Shown: positions 28,329-37,361, counted from the stretch's first letter. The stretch is 64,000 nt of DNA from Prevotella fusca JCM 17724 (GCF_001262015.1 NZ_CP012074.1:1215001-1279000); one strand, 5' to 3'. Made by a program: numbers and translations. The notes: generated from the letters alone by a model not told the origin.

Positions 28329-29396
28329 TTATGCTGTTGTTTTTCTGAAGTGTCTTTTATAAGTGATATGTCTGTCATCTGTCCATTGATATTTCCCATA
28401 GAACAGTTCTATCAACCTTTTTGGCAGTATTCTTTCCAAATTTCTCAAGAGGATAATATCATACTTCCGATGATAATTTATCCAGCATTGATTACATTCT
28501 TTGGAGTATTGACACTGGACTTTACAACTTCTCCGTGAATTGAATATTTCATCAAGTGTATTTTCGTGGATGTTTCCTAAAACTATATCCAAGTTCTGGC
28601 ACAAGGGAACATCACCGTTTGAATGGATAACCAACTCACTGAAAATGCTATGGCATCGAAGTTTAAGTCTACTGTTCTTCCACTCATCATAAAGAGCAAC
28701 AAAGTCAAAGTTCTCATCCGTCTGATGTATGGAAGGTGGAATTTGACTGACAAAGTCTTTGTCGTTGGCTTCCATCAGTTCCTTTGTCGTGTCGAAAAAA
28801 GACATTGTGCTGTAGATTCCTATACGTATATCGACACCATATTTCTGTGCAACGCTTATCACATGTTCCATATCCTTAAACGAATTCCACGGAGAAAGGC
28901 AAAACATCAAGGATATGGGAACTGTGTCTTTACATGCCTCGATTACCTCAACGACCTTGTCATAGCCATCCCGTCCACGCATATAATGATAGGTATCCCT
29001 GTTTCCGTCAAGAGATATATACAGATGTTTAGGATGGTGTTTTTTAACAGCAGAGATAACTTTTCCTGTTGCAAGGCAATTAGACAGCAGTGTATAATTG
29101 GGATGATGTGTATCAAACCAACTCAATATCCTGTCTGCTTCGGGGTGAAGGATAAATTCTCCTCCTTCCAATCCGACCATTGTCCGTTTGGTTATACACT
29201 TGCTGTTCATTATACTGGCTATATCCTTTAAACTTAGATTCTCTATAGGTTTCTTCCAAATGGAACAGTGTTTGCAACGAGACTGGCAGTTTGTAGTAGA
29301 ATATATCATCAGAGAAGTGAGTTCCTTATGCTGCCTGCGTACCATATTGTTTACAAATACCATTCCATTATGGATGTAGTCATAAATACTGTACAT
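28329..29396 (-). CDS. Radical SAM/SPASM domain protein
   Basis: 355 residues. The CxxxCxxC cluster is at Cys37-Cys41-Cys44 (CQSRCKHC). A GGE-like motif (GLEGGEF) and the (beta/alpha)6 half-barrel follow. The C-terminal SPASM region has Cys residues in LRCHSIFSELVIHSNGDVPLCQN and CKVQCQYSKECNQCWI, giving places for auxiliary Fe-S clusters. SPASM enzymes modify peptides or carry out sugar/cofactor chemistry. No RiPP precursor peptide is visible in the 519 bp upstream, so a peptide substrate is not supported. Paired with the Gfo/Idh gene. Confidence 0.85.
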   Translation of the reverse strand: MYSIYDYIHNGMVFVNNMVRRQHKELTSLMIYSTTNCQSRCKHCSIWKKPIENLSLKDIASIMNSKCITKRTMVGLEGGEFILHPEADRILSWFDTHHPNYTLLSNCLATGKVISAVKKHHPKHLYISLDGNRDTYHYMRGRDGYDKVVEVIEACKDTVPISLMFCLSPWNSFKDMEHVISVAQKYGVDIRIGIYSTMSFFDTTKELMEANDKDFVSQIPPSIHQTDENFDFVALYDEWKNSRLKLRCHSIFSELVIHSNGDVPLCQNLDIVLGNIHENTLDEIFNSRRSCKVQCQYSKECNQCWINYHRKYDIILLRNLERILPKRLIELFYGKYQWTDDRHITYKRHFRKTTA

Positions 29397-29915
29397 TCTT
29401 TTGGGTTTAACTTTTTACTATTAAGAACCAAAAAATGTAAAAAGACTGCATGACGTTAATGATTTTTCCTTCTCGGTTAGTCCATCTTCAGATTTAGGAA
29501 AAGTACAGGCGTTACTTATATTCCATTAAACACCTTATTCTTATATATAGAGTTATACTTTCAGAAAGTTAGTCTATCTGTAAAAAGAGTTTCTACATAA
29601 ACAAAAGACATATCATAAACTCGTTTTTATCATCCATATATAGACTTGAAAGACTATGGACAGGAATACCATTTCGGATGAATACAAAAGTTTCTTCTTC
29701 CTTAATCTCTGAAAAAAGCTGTTTTGCAGTTTATTCTTATCAGGTAATCCAAGGAAAACAAATGCCCTATAAAACAATCCTATATGTCTCCTAAGAGAAA
29801 TTAGATTGTTTTACAGGACATTACCAAGCGTATACCCAGGGATATTGATTTCTGCATTTTAACGGAAACAACTCCCTTGACATTTCCGGATTATCAGCTT
29901 ACTATCAGTTATAAC
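29397..29915. other. Intergenic region between rSAM and sigma/beta-barrel genes
   Basis: AT-rich. Apart from the terminator at 29766-29817 I see no gene, repeat array or clear promoter. Minus-strand ATG-started frames here are 20 codons or fewer. Confidence 0.6.
29766..29817 (-). terminator. Terminator of the sigma/beta-barrel gene
   Basis: CCTATAAAACAATC (29766-29779) pairs with GATTGTTTTACAGG (29804-29817), 14-bp stem with one mismatch. Confidence 0.5.
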
Positions 29916-31613
29916 TTACCAGGTAAGACGCAATCCAAATGGGACTGTTATAATGAACGGATGTTCTGTACGATAAGTTTCAAGTCCGCTACCATTCCCA
30001 AAGTAATAGAACATATTTGGTTCTATATACAAGCTGAACGGTTTAAACACCTTATACTGAACACCAACACCTAAATTCACTGACCATTGTTGACGTGTCT
30101 TGATGTGTTCCCTTAACATAAACGACGAATCAGATGTAATAATATAATTCTTTTCAAGCGAGTTATGAACAGGCATTTCAAATGTAACTCCGCCTGTTGT
30201 ATATGCATTGAAACGTCCCTTACCCCATACACGATAGGTTAACCGTAATGGAACACCCACATAATCTATCTTTTGAGTCTTCTGCAGTTTTGTATTTCCA
30301 TGTTCGCTTTTAAATTCAGATTTCAACCTGGTATAGGTTATACCAGTTCCGAATGTCCAACGAGAATTCAACTGCTTGTTTATAGAAAGGCTGAATGTTC
30401 TTGGACGATCATGGTTCGCCACTTCTCTCAATGGACTGTTACCATCTGCCGAATGTTCACGGATCATCAAGGACATCCGTGCCCTTTCAACAGAATCCAT
30501 CAGACTGTTATTTCGTGCATAATATTCCTCTAAGTCTGACCATGTGTACAGCTTTGCAGTTGCCCCGCCATTGGCATAATCAATTACAGACAGATAGTTA
30601 AGATTTGGAATAGAACCATTTGCTTCAGCATTCGATGAATAACCGAAGTTAAAAGTCCATGGATACTTTTTCTTATGCCTTGTATTGAAATTACCATCTC
30701 CCCCTAGAACCATTAACTTACCTTGCGGAACTTGTGGAAGATCAAGCAAGCTGTCTTCAATGGTAAAACCTTTAGTCATACACTTATGTAATGAGTCCAC
30801 ATAGGATGGTACTGTTACCTTCTCAGGAACAATGCTATCTGTCCTGATTTGTGAAGTAAGTTTTTCCTCAGAAACAGTTGGAAAAGTTGGAACACTGCCA
30901 TAATAACCTTTGCTGTTTAAGGGCTCAGAATACTTAGACTTTCCTTTCCTTGCTTTCTCTGCTTTACACTGAACACGTTTTGTCTGTCTCTTCTGGCTCG
31001 TCAAGGCTGTCGATTTGTTATTGGAAGTCCCAATATTCCTATCTCTTGTCGCAAAATAAATATATACTGGTATCAAGACAGGTAACAAGAACAGTGCCCA
31101 ATAGTTGGCAAGTAGTTCACGTAGCATCTTCTTTGCTCGGGACAGCTGGGAAGAAGAACTGTGGGCATTAATCCCAAGCATTGCTCCTATTTCCTTGTGG
31201 GACAGACCGTCCAGCACTGAGAGCTTAAACACTTCCCGGTATCCCTCAGGTAATGATTCTAATGCTGACAACAACATCTGCAGCTCTACGCTCTTCTTGT
31301 CTTCACCCTCTATATCGGCAGGTTCTATTGTCAAATAGGACAATGGAATATCTGCTTTCCCTGCACTTTGCAGATACCTCAAAGTAAGGTTTCTTACTAT
31401 TGTTATCATCCACCCCTCCACTTTCGAGTTGTCTTTCAGCGTTTTTATGGAGGTGAAAATGATGATAAAAGCGTCATGCAGAATATCTTCTGCAATACTT
31501 TCATCTGCTACATAGTGCCGGCATATCTTCATCAACCTGTTGGAATATGCCTTATATAATTCTCCGAGAGCATCCTGTTCTCCCTGCTTGCATGCGTCTA
31601 TATCTATGTTCAT
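29916..31613 (-). CDS. Transmembrane ECF sigma factor fused to an outer-membrane beta-barrel
   Basis: 565 residues in one uninterrupted frame. Residues ~10-85: sigma region 2 (LGELYKAYSNRLMKICRHYV, EDILHDAFIIIF, VEGWMITIVRNL). Residues ~110-168: region 4 with helix-turn-helix (LPEGYREVFKLSVLDGLSHKEIGAMLGI). Residues ~171-188: one transmembrane helix (YWALFLLPVLIPVYIYFA). Residues ~190-315: low-complexity Lys/Ser/Pro-rich linker. Residues ~318-565: alternating beta-strand repeat ending in FGLRLTW, an outer-membrane barrel terminus. Normally sigma, membrane anti-sigma and barrel are separate proteins. The start MNIDIDACKQGEQ at 31613 is preferred; a 26-residue longer start (31691) lacks sigma homology. 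The domains suggest a sigma factor held at the membrane and controlled from the outer membrane (inference). Confidence 0.85.
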   Translation of the reverse strand: MNIDIDACKQGEQDALGELYKAYSNRLMKICRHYVADESIAEDILHDAFIIIFTSIKTLKDNSKVEGWMITIVRNLTLRYLQSAGKADIPLSYLTIEPADIEGEDKKSVELQMLLSALESLPEGYREVFKLSVLDGLSHKEIGAMLGINAHSSSSQLSRAKKMLRELLANYWALFLLPVLIPVYIYFATRDRNIGTSNNKSTALTSQKRQTKRVQCKAEKARKGKSKYSEPLNSKGYYGSVPTFPTVSEEKLTSQIRTDSIVPEKVTVPSYVDSLHKCMTKGFTIEDSLLDLPQVPQGKLMVLGGDGNFNTRHKKKYPWTFNFGYSSNAEANGSIPNLNYLSVIDYANGGATAKLYTWSDLEEYYARNNSLMDSVERARMSLMIREHSADGNSPLREVANHDRPRTFSLSINKQLNSRWTFGTGITYTRLKSEFKSEHGNTKLQKTQKIDYVGVPLRLTYRVWGKGRFNAYTTGGVTFEMPVHNSLEKNYIITSDSSFMLREHIKTRQQWSVNLGVGVQYKVFKPFSLYIEPNMFYYFGNGSGLETYRTEHPFIITVPFGLRLTW

Positions 31614-31959
31614 GGATATATTTTTCCTTTTTATTAAAAGGAGCAGACTATGCTTGAAATACTGCATGAGGGTGGGAGTTTTTTTAAACAAAGAAAGAAA
31701 AAAATAATTAAGACACTTGTTTTAATGAAAAAACACCATCAACATATGAATTATAGTGCTTCTACGTTTGCCGCTTCGACTATCTTTCATATAGTAACGG
31801 TAACATATCTTCTTTCTTACTACAGGCTCTCATATTGTTTAACATGATATGGTAAACATCACAACATAGAAGAAGTGATGTTTTGGAAAGTATGACCTTT
31901 TGAAAGTTCTCTACATTAACATATAAATATTACTCCTGCTTTCTCCTTGTTGAGGTGAC
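31614..31959. other. Intergenic region upstream of the sigma/beta-barrel gene
   Basis: AT-rich, 346 bp. It should contain the promoter of the sigma/barrel gene, but no convincing TAnnTTTG element is visible on the minus strand, so the gene may use another sigma factor, perhaps its own product. No repeat array. Confidence 0.4.
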
Positions 31960-33012
31960 TCATACATCATCCACTTTCATGGATTCTATCAGACGGCTGA
32001 ACATTTCCTTGAGCCCGTACTCTGGCTGCCAACCTATCTGCTTAATACGCTTTGTGTCAAGGCGTAGCTTTGTTACAGGAGAATAACCCAAGCCTTCCTG
32101 CGGACATATCACAACCTTCACATTCCCAGGATTGAAACTCTCTGCCACGAACTCAGCCATATTTCGGATAGAAATATAGGTATCACTGTTGGCAACATTA
32201 TACGCCTCGCCGTTCTCTCCACGCAGCAGAAGATAGAGCATTGCGGTGATAGCGTCTATCGTATAGCAATAGCAACGGCAGAGTTCGCCTGTGGTGTGCA
32301 AGATAATATCCTCGTTGTTGATGACACTCCGTGCGAACTGGGCAAAGACACGGTTATCAGTCTTGCTGACTCCCGCACCGAATGTCTGCGCAAGACGTGC
32401 TACCTTCACGGGCACTCCATACTCAGCTGCATAATTATGGCACAACGCCTCGGCCGCTCTCTTTGCCAACGGATAGCTGCTACGGGTAGCCATCGGGTCA
32501 AGATAGCCCTGCATCTGCTCGGTGAGCGGTTCCGTATCGTCGGTAACAGTACCGTAAACTTCCAGCGTCGAGGCCAAGACAAGTGATTGTACTTTCGCCT
32601 CACGTGTATATGAAAGAAGGTTCTGCATGCCCAGATATACCGTATTCATCGTCTCAACAGGCTTGTCAACAAAATCCTTTGAGGCTGTGGGAGCAGCGAA
32701 ATGGAAGAGGTAATCCACCGTCCTTAGAGGCTTGAAAGGCTCCGACGATGAGAAGTCGTAGTTATAATAACTTATCTCTTCACGTTCCTCACCAAACATA
32801 CCTGCTGCTTTCTGAATATTCCTTGCAACAGCTATAACATGCAGGTTGATGCCCTTCTCCGTGTACAAAGCCAAAAGGCAACGCACCATACAGGAGCCTA
32901 ACAGTCCTGTTGCGCCTGTCACTGCTATCACCTTACCTTCGAGTTCCTCAGCCAGAGCAAACTTACCGACAAAGTTCTTTATGTCTTCTTTCAGTACTTT
33001 ATTATCCATCAT
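31960..33012 (-). CDS. NAD-dependent epimerase/dehydratase (extended SDR)
   Basis: 350 residues. Rossmann motif VTGATGLLGSCMVRCLL, catalytic Tyr/Lys in SSYPLAKRAAEAL (YxxxK), Ser/Thr in VLASTLEVYG, and sugar-nucleotide region LDTKRIKQIGWQPEYGLKEMF at the C-terminus. It follows the cytidylyltransferase and licD genes on the same strand, so it probably modifies the nucleotide-activated polyol or sugar. The ATG at 33012 (or 33009) is chosen: a longer frame to 33243 would read through the GC-rich repeat (33036-33072) and overlap the next gene. Confidence 0.85.
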   Translation of the reverse strand: MMDNKVLKEDIKNFVGKFALAEELEGKVIAVTGATGLLGSCMVRCLLALYTEKGINLHVIAVARNIQKAAGMFGEEREEISYYNYDFSSSEPFKPLRTVDYLFHFAAPTASKDFVDKPVETMNTVYLGMQNLLSYTREAKVQSLVLASTLEVYGTVTDDTEPLTEQMQGYLDPMATRSSYPLAKRAAEALCHNYAAEYGVPVKVARLAQTFGAGVSKTDNRVFAQFARSVINNEDIILHTTGELCRCYCYTIDAITAMLYLLLRGENGEAYNVANSDTYISIRNMAEFVAESFNPGNVKVVICPQEGLGYSPVTKLRLDTKRIKQIGWQPEYGLKEMFSRLIESMKVDDV

Positions 33013-33035
33013 TTCAATATCATAGGAAACAACAA

Positions 33036-33072
33036 CAGCCAGCCCCTCTCCCTTGAGAGGGCTGGGATGTTT
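33036..33072. repeat. GC-rich hairpin repeat before the SDR gene
   Basis: AGCCAGCCCCTCTC / GAGAGGGCTGG hairpin in the 86-bp gap between the cytidylyltransferase and SDR genes. Confidence 0.65.
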
Positions 33073-33098
33073 TTTACTGTTGGTTAGTGGGTTATTGA

Positions 33099-33833
33099 TT
33101 ACAAACCGAAGATCTGCTGGTCCTCGTGCACTTTCACCATAGCACGTAACACGAAGAAGTCTGTCGGAGTGGTAATCTTGATGTTCTCCATCGGTCCTAT
33201 GATTGTTCCAAGTTTGTAACCATAATGGCTCATCATCGTACAAGAGTCGATGAAATCGCCCTTTTCTTCCTCTAAGGCACGGCGATGTGCCGCCATGATA
33301 TCCGACAATCGGAAACTCTGCGGTGCACGTGCAATGAGCGAATCGGCACGTGAGGGAATCTCCAACGAGCCGTCAGCCTGCTTCACAATGAGTGTTTCCG
33401 TTGCAGGAATACAGGTAATACAGCTCCCTACTTCTTCCACCTTATTGATATTATCCGTAATTGTTTCTTCCGTAATAAGCGGACGGACACCATCGTGGAT
33501 GAGGACTGTAGCCTTCTCACTGTCAACACTCCGGCCACGGACGTATGCTTCGGCAGCACACAGTCCGTTGTATATAGATTCCTGTCCCGACTTTCCTCCC
33601 GGAACAACCTTCACCACCTTATTGATTTCAAACTTGCGAAGCTGTTTCTCAAGGAAGGGAATCCAGCTCTCAATGCACGCCACAACGATAGCATCTATTC
33701 CCGGATGATTGTCGAACAACTCCAAGGTATAGATAATAATCGGTTTCCCGTTGAGGTCGAGAAACTGCTTAGGGCGCGACTTTGTGTGCATCCTTAGCCC
33801 TGAGCCACCTGCAAAAATTACTGCTATGTTCAT
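33099..33833 (-). CDS. IspD/TarI-family cytidylyltransferase (probable D-ribitol-5-phosphate type)
   Basis: 244 residues. CTP-binding FAGGSGLRMHTKSRPKQFL, HDGVRPLI, and RAPQSFR are IspD/TarI motifs. The segments LNGKPIIIYTLELF and MENIKITTPTDFFVLRA resemble TarI/Bcs-type CDP-ribitol pyrophosphorylases more than IspD of the MEP pathway. The neighbours (licD upstream, SDR downstream) also point to CDP-polyol synthesis for surface glycans. It remains possible that it is the organism's IspD; dxr of that pathway is elsewhere in this window. Confidence 0.8.
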   Translation of the reverse strand: MNIAVIFAGGSGLRMHTKSRPKQFLDLNGKPIIIYTLELFDNHPGIDAIVVACIESWIPFLEKQLRKFEINKVVKVVPGGKSGQESIYNGLCAAEAYVRGRSVDSEKATVLIHDGVRPLITEETITDNINKVEEVGSCITCIPATETLIVKQADGSLEIPSRADSLIARAPQSFRLSDIMAAHRRALEEEKGDFIDSCTMMSHYGYKLGTIIGPMENIKITTPTDFFVLRAMVKVHEDQQIFGL

Positions 33834-33988
33834 AATTGTATTTTAGGAATTAAAGGAGTTCAAGAGTTGGATGGAGACAATCCACAACTCCTACCTGCTC
33901 CCTTTAAAATATAGGGGTGTCTCATTAATAACAGGTGTATATCTGTATCCACACCCTTCCCTGCGATGGAAAGGAGCTTCTTCGCTCC

Positions 33989-34819
33989 TTACTTAAACAC
34001 CACGTCCACCTTATGCCTGTCGCGCTTATCCCTCGGTGGCAGGTCCATATAGTTCCCGTAGGCAATACGGCAAAGCTCATCAGGGTCGGCAGGACCCTCA
34101 AAGGTATAACCCTCAAAGACTATATCCTTATGTGGCGTCATACAGCGGCGTGGGTTCTGTTCATAGAACCAGGCACCATAAGAGTGCATATAGAGGTCTG
34201 GATTGCCAAACAGCCTGCCGACAAGACGGAACATAGGGAAGACGATGTTGTGTAGAAGTTTATAGCTGGTCTGTGCCAACCGGGGGTGACGTCCTGCAAA
34301 CTTCACGTTCACATTCACCGACAGCTTTGCTGCAAAACGCTGCAACCAAGGAATCATATTACCCTCGTATGGGAATATGTCCACGTGCAGACCTCTAAAC
34401 TTCTGTGCTTCGTGCATCCTTCGGTCAACACTGTCATTGGCTTCATGACTGCGGTTCTCGCTTTTCAAGTCACGCAGACACGCCCACTCCTTGTAGAAGC
34501 CGGGATCCGTATCGTTGTCCTGCAGAACATATTGCGGATGTGGATGCGCTTTCAGATAATCACAGAAACGTTTGAAATCCTTATAGCTTACTACCATATC
34601 AATATCATCATCCCACGGAATAAAGCCCCCATGGCGCATTGCTCCGAGCACATTCCCCCCATCGATACGGCAGGGAACGCCTATCTTTTTGGCAGTTTCC
34701 TGCAAATAGATAGCCATATCAAGCAGCCTCAGCTGTGCTTTTCTCAGCACGGAACCATTTGGATTATATTCCTGTCGGAGACTTTCCTGCGTCTCTCCAG
34801 TGTTGAAAGTTTCAATCAT
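33989..34819 (-). CDS. LicD-family phosphotransferase
   Basis: 276 residues. The hallmark LGAMRHGGFIPWDDDIDMVV (nucleotidyltransferase-fold metal motif DDDID) is followed by LRGLHVDIFPYE and a C-terminal MTPHKDIVFEGYTFEGPADPDELCRIAYGNYMDLPP. LicD proteins transfer phosphocholine, and relatives such as fukutin transfer phosphoribitol, from CDP-activated donors to sugars. Next to a TarI-like CDP-ribitol enzyme, phosphoribitol transfer is the more attractive guess. The ATG at 34819 is chosen because a TATCTTTG promoter element (34841-34848) covers the upstream TTG candidate. First gene of the licD-cytidylyltransferase-SDR run. Confidence 0.87.
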   Translation of the reverse strand: MIETFNTGETQESLRQEYNPNGSVLRKAQLRLLDMAIYLQETAKKIGVPCRIDGGNVLGAMRHGGFIPWDDDIDMVVSYKDFKRFCDYLKAHPHPQYVLQDNDTDPGFYKEWACLRDLKSENRSHEANDSVDRRMHEAQKFRGLHVDIFPYEGNMIPWLQRFAAKLSVNVNVKFAGRHPRLAQTSYKLLHNIVFPMFRLVGRLFGNPDLYMHSYGAWFYEQNPRRCMTPHKDIVFEGYTFEGPADPDELCRIAYGNYMDLPPRDKRDRHKVDVVFK

Positions 34820-34840
34820 CTTTCCTTTATATACTTGTTG

Positions 34841-34848
34841 CAAAGATA
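34841..34848 (-). promoter_or_regulatory. licD promoter -7 element
   Basis: Minus-strand TATCTTTG, 21 nt before the ATG at 34819. Confidence 0.55.
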
Positions 34849-34980
34849 ATAAAAGATTATGACTTCACCTTCTCTCTCTATAAAAACTTATGTTTTGATT
34901 TCATGATTTGAACTAATATACTTATATTTGCGGAGGCAATTAAGTTTCTACTTTATTGCTGTCTGTATGGTGTTTTGCCA

Positions 34981-35125
34981 TCAGCACGAGTGGTGCTTGT
35001 CTTCAACACTATTGGTGTTTGCCAAGAACACCACATGTGCTGGACAACAACACGTCAGTTAAAAGCGGCAAGTGAGGTTGTTACTGTCAATATAAAACAT
35101 AGTAAGACACTAACCTTATACAGGA
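34981..35125. repeat. Family-3 array, 3 units of 22 bp, plus conserved tail
   Basis: Units at 34981, 35003 and 35025 centred on CAGCACGAGTGGTGC, CAACACTATTGGTGTT and GAACACCACATGTGC. A ~75-bp tail (35047-35125, ending near AGTAAGACACTAACC) is clearly homologous to the tail of the copy at 44860-45005 on the other strand. A degenerate fourth unit may precede (34959-34980). Confidence 0.8.
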
Positions 35126-35155
35126 AATGTTTACTGGATAGCATAAATTTATTTG

Positions 35156-35638
35156 ATGATTAGAAAATTATTACGCTGCCTGTTGTGGACCGAGCTGTTA
35201 TGGCTGGTGTTCAACTGCATATCACCTTGGAAGTTTTGGAGTTATGCGGACGTCATAGTTGACTGTACTTTACCTTGGGTGTTACTTTTCTTCCTTATCC
35301 AGCATATCAAGAGGAGAAGGAAGGAGGATGGTGATGCCGTTATAGGTTGTTTGCATACGGTTTTGTGGATGAGTGTTCCTTTCATTATTATAGCACAACT
35401 ATTCTTTGGCAGGTTATGGCTCTTAAGGAATGATTCAACAAAGATAACGTTTGAAGACGATAAGTATCGCGTAACAATTCTTTATGCACTATTCGCAACA
35501 CAGATGGATAAGATACAGATTATGGAACACTGCGGTCCATTCTATCACGAAGTATATAGCAGCGACCTCTATGATGTTGATACGGACAAATTGAAAAGTA
35601 AAGCTGCTATTGAAGACTTCCTTAAGAAACAGAAGTGA
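35156..35638 (+). CDS. Small membrane protein of unknown function
   Basis: 160 residues. Three hydrophobic segments (LLWTELLWLVFNCI, TLPWVLLFFLIQHI, VLWMSVPFIIIAQLFF) followed by a ~75-residue soluble domain (KITFEDDKYRVTILYALFATQMDKIQIMEHCGPFYHEVYSSD). No family recognised. The ATG at 35156 follows an in-frame TTG by one codon and is preferred. It begins right after a family-3 repeat tail. Confidence 0.65.
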   Translation: MIRKLLRCLLWTELLWLVFNCISPWKFWSYADVIVDCTLPWVLLFFLIQHIKRRRKEDGDAVIGCLHTVLWMSVPFIIIAQLFFGRLWLLRNDSTKITFEDDKYRVTILYALFATQMDKIQIMEHCGPFYHEVYSSDLYDVDTDKLKSKAAIEDFLKKQK

Positions 35639-35686
35639 TAAATATAGTGGCAGAAAAGTAACTTTACCATTCCTGAGTATATGAGA

Positions 35687-35718
35687 TTTGGCTTTTCCAA
35701 AGAAAAGCGTTACATTTG
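35687..35718 (+). promoter_or_regulatory. Promoter of the flippase gene
   Basis: TTTG (35687-35690), 20 bp, TACATTTG (35711-35718): a full match to the Bacteroidota consensus, giving a leader of about 180 nt. Confidence 0.65.
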
Positions 35719-35905
35719 CACGTTAGATTGTTTATGCCTATCAATGTGGGACAGAAAAAACAATATATTCCCTTTTCCACACCTGCAATGAAAAGTTTTT
35801 CACGACGAGAACTTTAGATAGCAGAAGGCAACCGACCTCCTGTTGAGACAGAAAACGCTTTGGACAGGAGATAAGAAACAGCGTATCATACAGATACAAG
35901 AGCGA

Positions 35906-37348
35906 ATGGAAAAAGAAACACTGAAGGAGAAAACAGCCAAAGGACTCTTTTGGGGTGCATTGAACAACGGAACAATGCAGCTGCTGAATACCGTCATCGG
36001 CATCTTTCTGGCACGTCTGCTTTCACCGGCTGATTATGGTCTGGTGGGAATGCTGGCTGTATTCACGGCTATTGCAGGCGCCTTGCAGGAAAGCGGATTT
36101 ACCGCAGCACTTGCCAACATGGACCATCCCACGGACAATGACTATAATTCCGTGTTCTGGTTCAGTGCCTTTATGGGCTGGATTTCATACACGGTTCTCT
36201 TCTTTTCAGCTCCCTTGATAGCTGGTTTCTTTCATCATTCAGAGCTTATCGACCTGTCACGTTTCATCTTTGCATCACTGCTGTTCTCATCACTGGGAAC
36301 CACCCCTGCCGCTTACCTTTTTAAGAACATGATGGTCAGGGAAACTGCCCTGCTACGCATTACCTGCCTGTTCGTCTCGGGCGTGGTGGGTATTATATTG
36401 GCATTGAGGGGCTATGCTTACTGGAGTCTGGCTTGGCAGCAGGTACTTTACATCAGTCTTACCAGCCTGTGGCGTTTCTTCATCATCCCCTGGCGACCGT
36501 CTATACATATCGACTTCACCCCCGTAAGAAAGATGTTCTCTTTCAGTTACAAGATTCTTGTAACGACGATTGTCAATACTATCAGTCAGAATATTCTTAC
36601 CTTCATCTTCGGTCGTTTGTATTCCGCAAAGGCTGTGGGCAACTTCTCTCAGGCGTTCAAGTGGGACACGATGGCAAGTACCTTCGTGTCTGGCACTGTA
36701 TCGCAGGTGGCACAACCAGTGCTTGTCGAGGTGAACAACGACCCTGAAAGACAGGTGAATGTCTTTCGTAAAATGCTCCGTTTTACGGCTTTCCTGGTTT
36801 TTCCGGCTATGTTTGGATTAGCGATGATAGCGCACGAATTCATCATTCTGCTTATATCAGATAAATGGATTGAGAGTATTCCTTTACTGCGTATCCTCTG
36901 TGTCAGCGGAGCCTTCCTGCCGTTCTATACGATGTATCAGAATCTGATTATCAGCCGTGGAAAGTCTGTGGTCTATATGTGGTGTACGGTAGCTTTAATC
37001 ATTGCACAGATAGCCTTTGTCGTTGCTTCTTACCAACAGGGAGTAGAGTTTATGGTAAGTGCCTACACGGTCGTAACAGTCTTGTGGCTCTTTGTGTGGC
37101 AGTTCTTTGCCGGAAGGGAGACTGGCTTGCGGCTTATAGATGTGCTGAAGGACATCAGTCCTTACCTCGTGGCATCGGTGGCGGTGATGCTTGTGACCTA
37201 TTTTATTACCTCTGTTATTCATAACCTCCTGTTTCTGCTTGTAATCAGAATCGTTATAGCAGCTGTGCTTTACTTCCTCATCATGAAGTGGGCAGGTTCA
37301 CAGATACTCGTGGAGTGCATGAACTATGTGCGCCGACGCAAGCGATAG
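35906..37348 (+). CDS. Wzx/MATE-type polysaccharide flippase
   Basis: 480 residues, 12-14 transmembrane helices. KEKTAKGLFWGALNNGTMQLLNTVIGIFLARLLSPADYGLVGMLAVF is the N-terminal signature of PST-family (Wzx, RfbX, WzxC-like) exporters that flip undecaprenyl-PP-linked glycans. The ATG at 35906 is chosen over 35843 because family homology starts there. It is followed by an acetyltransferase gene with its own promoter. Confidence 0.88.
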   Translation: MEKETLKEKTAKGLFWGALNNGTMQLLNTVIGIFLARLLSPADYGLVGMLAVFTAIAGALQESGFTAALANMDHPTDNDYNSVFWFSAFMGWISYTVLFFSAPLIAGFFHHSELIDLSRFIFASLLFSSLGTTPAAYLFKNMMVRETALLRITCLFVSGVVGIILALRGYAYWSLAWQQVLYISLTSLWRFFIIPWRPSIHIDFTPVRKMFSFSYKILVTTIVNTISQNILTFIFGRLYSAKAVGNFSQAFKWDTMASTFVSGTVSQVAQPVLVEVNNDPERQVNVFRKMLRFTAFLVFPAMFGLAMIAHEFIILLISDKWIESIPLLRILCVSGAFLPFYTMYQNLIISRGKSVVYMWCTVALIIAQIAFVVASYQQGVEFMVSAYTVVTVLWLFVWQFFAGRETGLRLIDVLKDISPYLVASVAVMLVTYFITSVIHNLLFLLVIRIVIAAVLYFLIMKWAGSQILVECMNYVRRRKR

Positions 37349-37361
37349 CAGGGAAAGAGAG

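Noticed and set aside
28329..29915. RiPP gene cluster around the radical SAM enzyme
   Set aside because: No precursor-like short frame longer than 20 codons was found upstream, and no peptidase or exporter is adjacent.
33013..33243. Longer N-terminus for the SDR protein
   Set aside because: It would read through the GC-rich repeat and overlap the upstream gene; homology starts after the ATG at 33012.
33099..33833. Calling the cytidylyltransferase IspD of the MEP pathway
   Set aside because: Internal motifs and the licD/SDR neighbours favour a TarI-type role; IspD is kept only as an alternative.
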